Shown here: positions 5,050-7,258 of the stretch, in pieces
Numbering within the stretch: the stretch's first letter is position 1
Layout of the letters: each line of letters starts with the position of its first letter
NCBI GenBank assembly: GCA_016937725.1
Contig: JAFGVZ010000209.1
Coordinates: 1-7,258 of the forward strand
Reading direction: 5' to 3'
From: Paracoccaceae bacterium
Lineage (GTDB): Bacteria; Pseudomonadota; Alphaproteobacteria; Rhodobacterales; Rhodobacteraceae
Length of the DNA: 7,258 nucleotides
Program-made: the position numbers and the translations under genes
The notes under the pieces: model-generated
Databases searched by the model: none
Seen by the model: only the letters and a program-made list of their open reading frames with translations
Told to the model about the DNA's origin: nothing

Positions 5050-6384
5050 TTAGCAGGTGAGGTCGTTGAACAGTGCAAACAGGAACAATGTCAGCACCAG
5101 CGCCATGCCCAAGGTCATCAGCACGCGCACAACCTGATCGCTGGCCGGGCGGCGGGCAACAGCCTCGTAGGCGTGGAACATCAGGTGCCCCCCGTCCAGC
5201 GGCGGGATGGGGAACAGGTTCAGGAACCCGATCGCAACAGAGATCACGCCCAGAAACCAGATGAATTCAACCAGTCCGTCCGACGCTTTCGCAACCGAGG
5301 CTTCGGCAATCCCGATCGGGCTGGACAGGTTGCAGGTGCTGATCTGCCCGACGATCATGTAATACAGCCCCTCGACCGAGGTGCGGGTGATGGTCCAAAG
5401 CTGGGTTGCCGCGAGGCTTGCGGTTTCCACCACTCCGGGGGTGCGGGTGCCGTATTCGAACACCGCGCCCGAAGTCAGACCAATCAGATAGCGGGTTTCA
5501 AAGCCGCCCTCGGGCAAGGGCAGATCCGTGCGGCGCGGCACCAGCGTTAGCGATAGCTGTTCACCCGCGCGCCAGACGCTCAGGTCGAGCGCCGCGCCAT
5601 CGGACTCGGCCACCTTTTCGCGCAACTCGCCGAAGGTAGCGATGTCGGCACCATCAATGGCGGTAATCACATCGCCCGGCTGCATCTGCGCATCGCGCGC
5701 GGCAGATTTCATAGCGACTGACCCGGCCAGCGGTGGCATGGGATGCGGGCCGGTGACCTGAAGCTGTTGGCCATTGCGCAACACTGTGTAATCCAGCACG
5801 GCTTGGGCGGGCAGATCTTCAGAGGCGCGCAGGAAATCTGACAGCGTTTCCGTCTGGATGCCGCCCACCGACAGGATGCGGTCGCCTTGTTGCAAGCCAA
5901 AGGGAGCGGCGGGCAATTCCGTGATCTCGCCCACAACAGGTTCGTCAACCGCAATGCCTTCATACATCAGCAGACCCGCGAAGACGGCAAAGGCGAAAAT
6001 GAAGTTGAACACCGGCCCTGCCGCGACGGTTGCCGCGCGCGCCCAAAGCGGCGCGCCATGCATGGTGCGGCGGCGTTCGGCGGCGGACAGGCCCGTCATG
6101 GCGTCGTCATCCTTGCCCGATGTCGCGCCTGCATCGCCTGCGAATTTTACATAGCCGCCCAAGGGGATAGCTGCAAATTGCCAAACCGTGCCGCGCTTGT
6201 CAGTGCGGCTGGCCAGAACCGGGCCAAAGCCGATGGAAAACACATCGGCATGGATGCCAGACCAGCGCCCGACAATGTAATGGCCGTATTCATGCACCGC
6301 CACGATGATGGACAAAACCACCACAAAGGCCGCGATGGTTGCAAAGAAATTGCCAAAATCGGGCAAAAGGCCGAGTGCGTCCAA
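5050..6384 (-). CDS. rseP: RseP, intramembrane zinc metalloprotease (site-2 protease)
   Basis: RseP cuts transmembrane segments of anti-sigma factors and remnant signal peptides within the inner membrane. The 444 residues compare with 450 in E. coli. The zinc motif HEYGH is at 31-35 in the first membrane segment (about 15-37). PLGGYVKF follows at 74-81, and GPVFNF at 124-129 lies in segment 2 (about 118-140). Two periplasmic PDZ domains span about 146-215 and 218-287. The SSPIGIA motif is at 354-360. The third zinc ligand D397 is in PPLDGGH in segment 3 (about 371-398), and segment 4 is about 418-438. The start is TTG at 6384: AAGGA is 8 nt upstream, an in-frame TGA lies at 6397-6399, and no ATG occurs before codon 108. 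The gene starts 25 nt after dxr. In Rhodobacter sphaeroides an RseP homologue is reported to help degrade anti-sigma ChrR. The protein ends in Cys (NDLTC). Confidence 0.97.
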   Translation of the reverse strand: MDALGLLPDFGNFFATIAAFVVVLSIIVAVHEYGHYIVGRWSGIHADVFSIGFGPVLASRTDKRGTVWQFAAIPLGGYVKFAGDAGATSGKDDDAMTGLSAAERRRTMHGAPLWARAATVAAGPVFNFIFAFAVFAGLLMYEGIAVDEPVVGEITELPAAPFGLQQGDRILSVGGIQTETLSDFLRASEDLPAQAVLDYTVLRNGQQLQVTGPHPMPPLAGSVAMKSAARDAQMQPGDVITAIDGADIATFGELREKVAESDGAALDLSVWRAGEQLSLTLVPRRTDLPLPEGGFETRYLIGLTSGAVFEYGTRTPGVVETASLAATQLWTITRTSVEGLYYMIVGQISTCNLSSPIGIAEASVAKASDGLVEFIWFLGVISVAIGFLNLFPIPPLDGGHLMFHAYEAVARRPASDQVVRVLMTLGMALVLTLFLFALFNDLTC

Positions 6385-6392
6385 GGGATGTG

Positions 6393-6397
6393 TCCTT
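6393..6397 (-). promoter_or_regulatory. Ribosome binding site for the TTG start of rseP
   Basis: AAGGA on the minus strand, 8 nt before TTG 6384. The in-frame TGA at 6397-6399 overlaps the site by one base, which excludes any start further upstream. Confidence 0.75.
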
Positions 6398-6409
6398 CAA
6401 TCAGGTCTG

Positions 6410-7258
6410 TCAGGCCAGCCGCGCGGCAAGATTGCGTGCGGTCTCTCTAGCCAATTGGTCCATCTGCTGCACGGTTTCAAGCGCGCATACCGGCGCAGTC
6501 AGCCGAGAATCGGTCAAAAGCGTGTCAATCGTGCGGTCGACCAGCTCTGCCATTTGCAAGAACCGCAGCCGACCGGCGATAAATTCGTCCAAAGCCACTT
6601 CCTTGGCGGCGTTGAACACCGCGCCCGCGTGCCCGCGCAATTCCATGACCTGCTGGGCAAGCCGCAGAGCAGGGAAGCGGTCGGGGTCCGGCGCCTCGAA
6701 CGTCAATTGCCCCATCGCGGCAAGGTCCAGACGCGCCACGGGCAATTCCGCGCGATCTGGCCAGTTCAGCGCATAGCCAATGGCATGGCGCATGTCGGGC
6801 GGGCCAAGATGGGCCATCAGCGCGCCATCGCGGAACCCCACCAGCGCGTGGATAATGGATTGCGGGTGCACCAGCACTTCGATCTGCGCCGGGTCGATGC
6901 CGAAAAATTCCCGCGTCTCGATCAACTCCAGCGCCTTGTTGAACAGGGTTGCGCTGTCGATGGTAATGCGCTGGCCCATGGACCAGTTGGGATGGGTCTG
7001 CGCCTGCGCCAAGGTGGCCGTTTCAAGCTGCGCCATGGTCCATGTGCGGAATGGCCCACCAGAGGCGGTGATGATAACCCGTTCGACCGCCGCCATATCC
7101 TCGCCCACAAGGGCCTGAAACACCGCCGAATGCTCGGAATCCACGGGCAGGATGCGCGCGCCATGGCGGGCGGCCTCTGCCATCAGCAAAGGCCCCGCGG
7201 TGACAAGCGATTCCTTGTTGGCCAGCGCCAGCGTGGCCCCTTGGGCCAGCGCGCGAAA
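6410..7258 (-). CDS. dxr: DXR, 1-deoxy-D-xylulose 5-phosphate reductoisomerase (partial, 5' end outside window)
   Basis: DXR converts 1-deoxy-D-xylulose 5-phosphate to 2-C-methyl-D-erythritol 4-phosphate with NADPH, the committed step of the MEP isoprenoid pathway in the cytosol. The last 282 residues are visible; E. coli DXR has 398, so about 110 N-terminal residues, including most of the NADPH-binding fold, lie beyond the edge. In visible numbering, LANKESLVT (12-20) holds the conserved Lys at 15. PVDSEH (38-43) supplies metal ligands D40 and E42. SGGPFR is at 67-72, HPNWSMG at 89-95 is the substrate-loop motif, and NKALE (107-111) supplies the third metal ligand E111. HPQSIIHALV (131-140) is also typical. 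The open frame continues through the window edge; the first visible ATG is internal. The stop is 25 nt before rseP, consistent with the usual uppS-cdsA-dxr-rseP order upstream. Confidence 0.97.
   Translation of the reverse strand, partial: FRALAQGATLALANKESLVTAGPLLMAEAARHGARILPVDSEHSAVFQALVGEDMAAVERVIITASGGPFRTWTMAQLETATLAQAQTHPNWSMGQRITIDSATLFNKALELIETREFFGIDPAQIEVLVHPQSIIHALVGFRDGALMAHLGPPDMRHAIGYALNWPDRAELPVARLDLAAMGQLTFEAPDPDRFPALRLAQQVMELRGHAGAVFNAAKEVALDEFIAGRLRFLQMAELVDRTIDTLLTDSRLTAPVCALETVQQMDQLARETARNLAARLA

Noticed and set aside
4864..5550. Plus-strand 228-codon open frame crossing the small ORF and the rseP 3' part
   Set aside because: Highly polar Gln/Arg/His-rich translation typical of antisense frames in high-GC DNA. 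It overlaps two better supported minus-strand genes.
1..7258. CRISPR arrays, insertion sequences, phage or defence genes
   Set aside because: No regularly spaced direct repeats, transposase motifs or terminal inverted repeats were seen. Every large minus-strand frame is a conserved envelope or isoprenoid gene.

Overview
The window is a compact, almost wholly minus-strand block of cell-envelope and isoprenoid genes. In transcription order (right to left) it reads dxr (5' end cut off) - rseP - a 51-codon membrane-protein ORF - bamA - skp/ompH - fabZ - lpxA - lpxI (3' end cut off). This order is the familiar alphaproteobacterial dxr/rseP/bamA/skp/fabZ/lpxA/lpxI cluster. The moderately high GC, the use of LpxI rather than LpxH, and the protein sequences suggest a member of the Rhodobacterales (Rhodobacteraceae-like). 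The genus cannot be fixed from sequence alone. No mobile element, CRISPR array, phage gene or RNA gene was seen.

Layout. Right part (about 5050-7258): the C-terminal 282 residues of DXR (MEP isoprenoid pathway), then, 25 nt later, the intramembrane zinc protease RseP. RseP must start at TTG because an in-frame TGA lies five codons upstream. Middle part (about 4605-5049): a small, strongly ribosome-bound ORF for a predicted single-pass membrane protein. It is followed by a good rho-independent terminator, a second GC-rich inverted repeat, and a perfect TTGACA -35 box facing bamA. This stretch looks like a transcriptional boundary between dxr-rseP-smORF and the bamA operon. Left part (1-4604): bamA, skp, fabZ, lpxA and lpxI. 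The bamA/skp gap is 1 nt, the fabZ/lpxA gap 4 nt, and lpxA/lpxI overlap as ATGA, so these are probably co-transcribed and partly translationally coupled. The one larger gap, skp-fabZ (97 nt), carries a GC-rich inverted repeat and a weaker promoter candidate.

The genes form one outer-membrane programme. BamA inserts beta-barrel proteins and Skp chaperones them across the periplasm. FabZ makes the acyl chains, LpxA starts lipid A by attaching a 3-hydroxyacyl chain to UDP-GlcNAc, and LpxI performs the fourth step. RseP is an envelope site-2 protease, and DXR supplies isoprenoids, including the undecaprenyl carrier.

Most of the window is ordinary conserved core genome. The least explained item is the 51-aa membrane ORF between rseP and bamA, together with the regulatory-looking DNA beside it. 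I see no convincing new multi-gene system.
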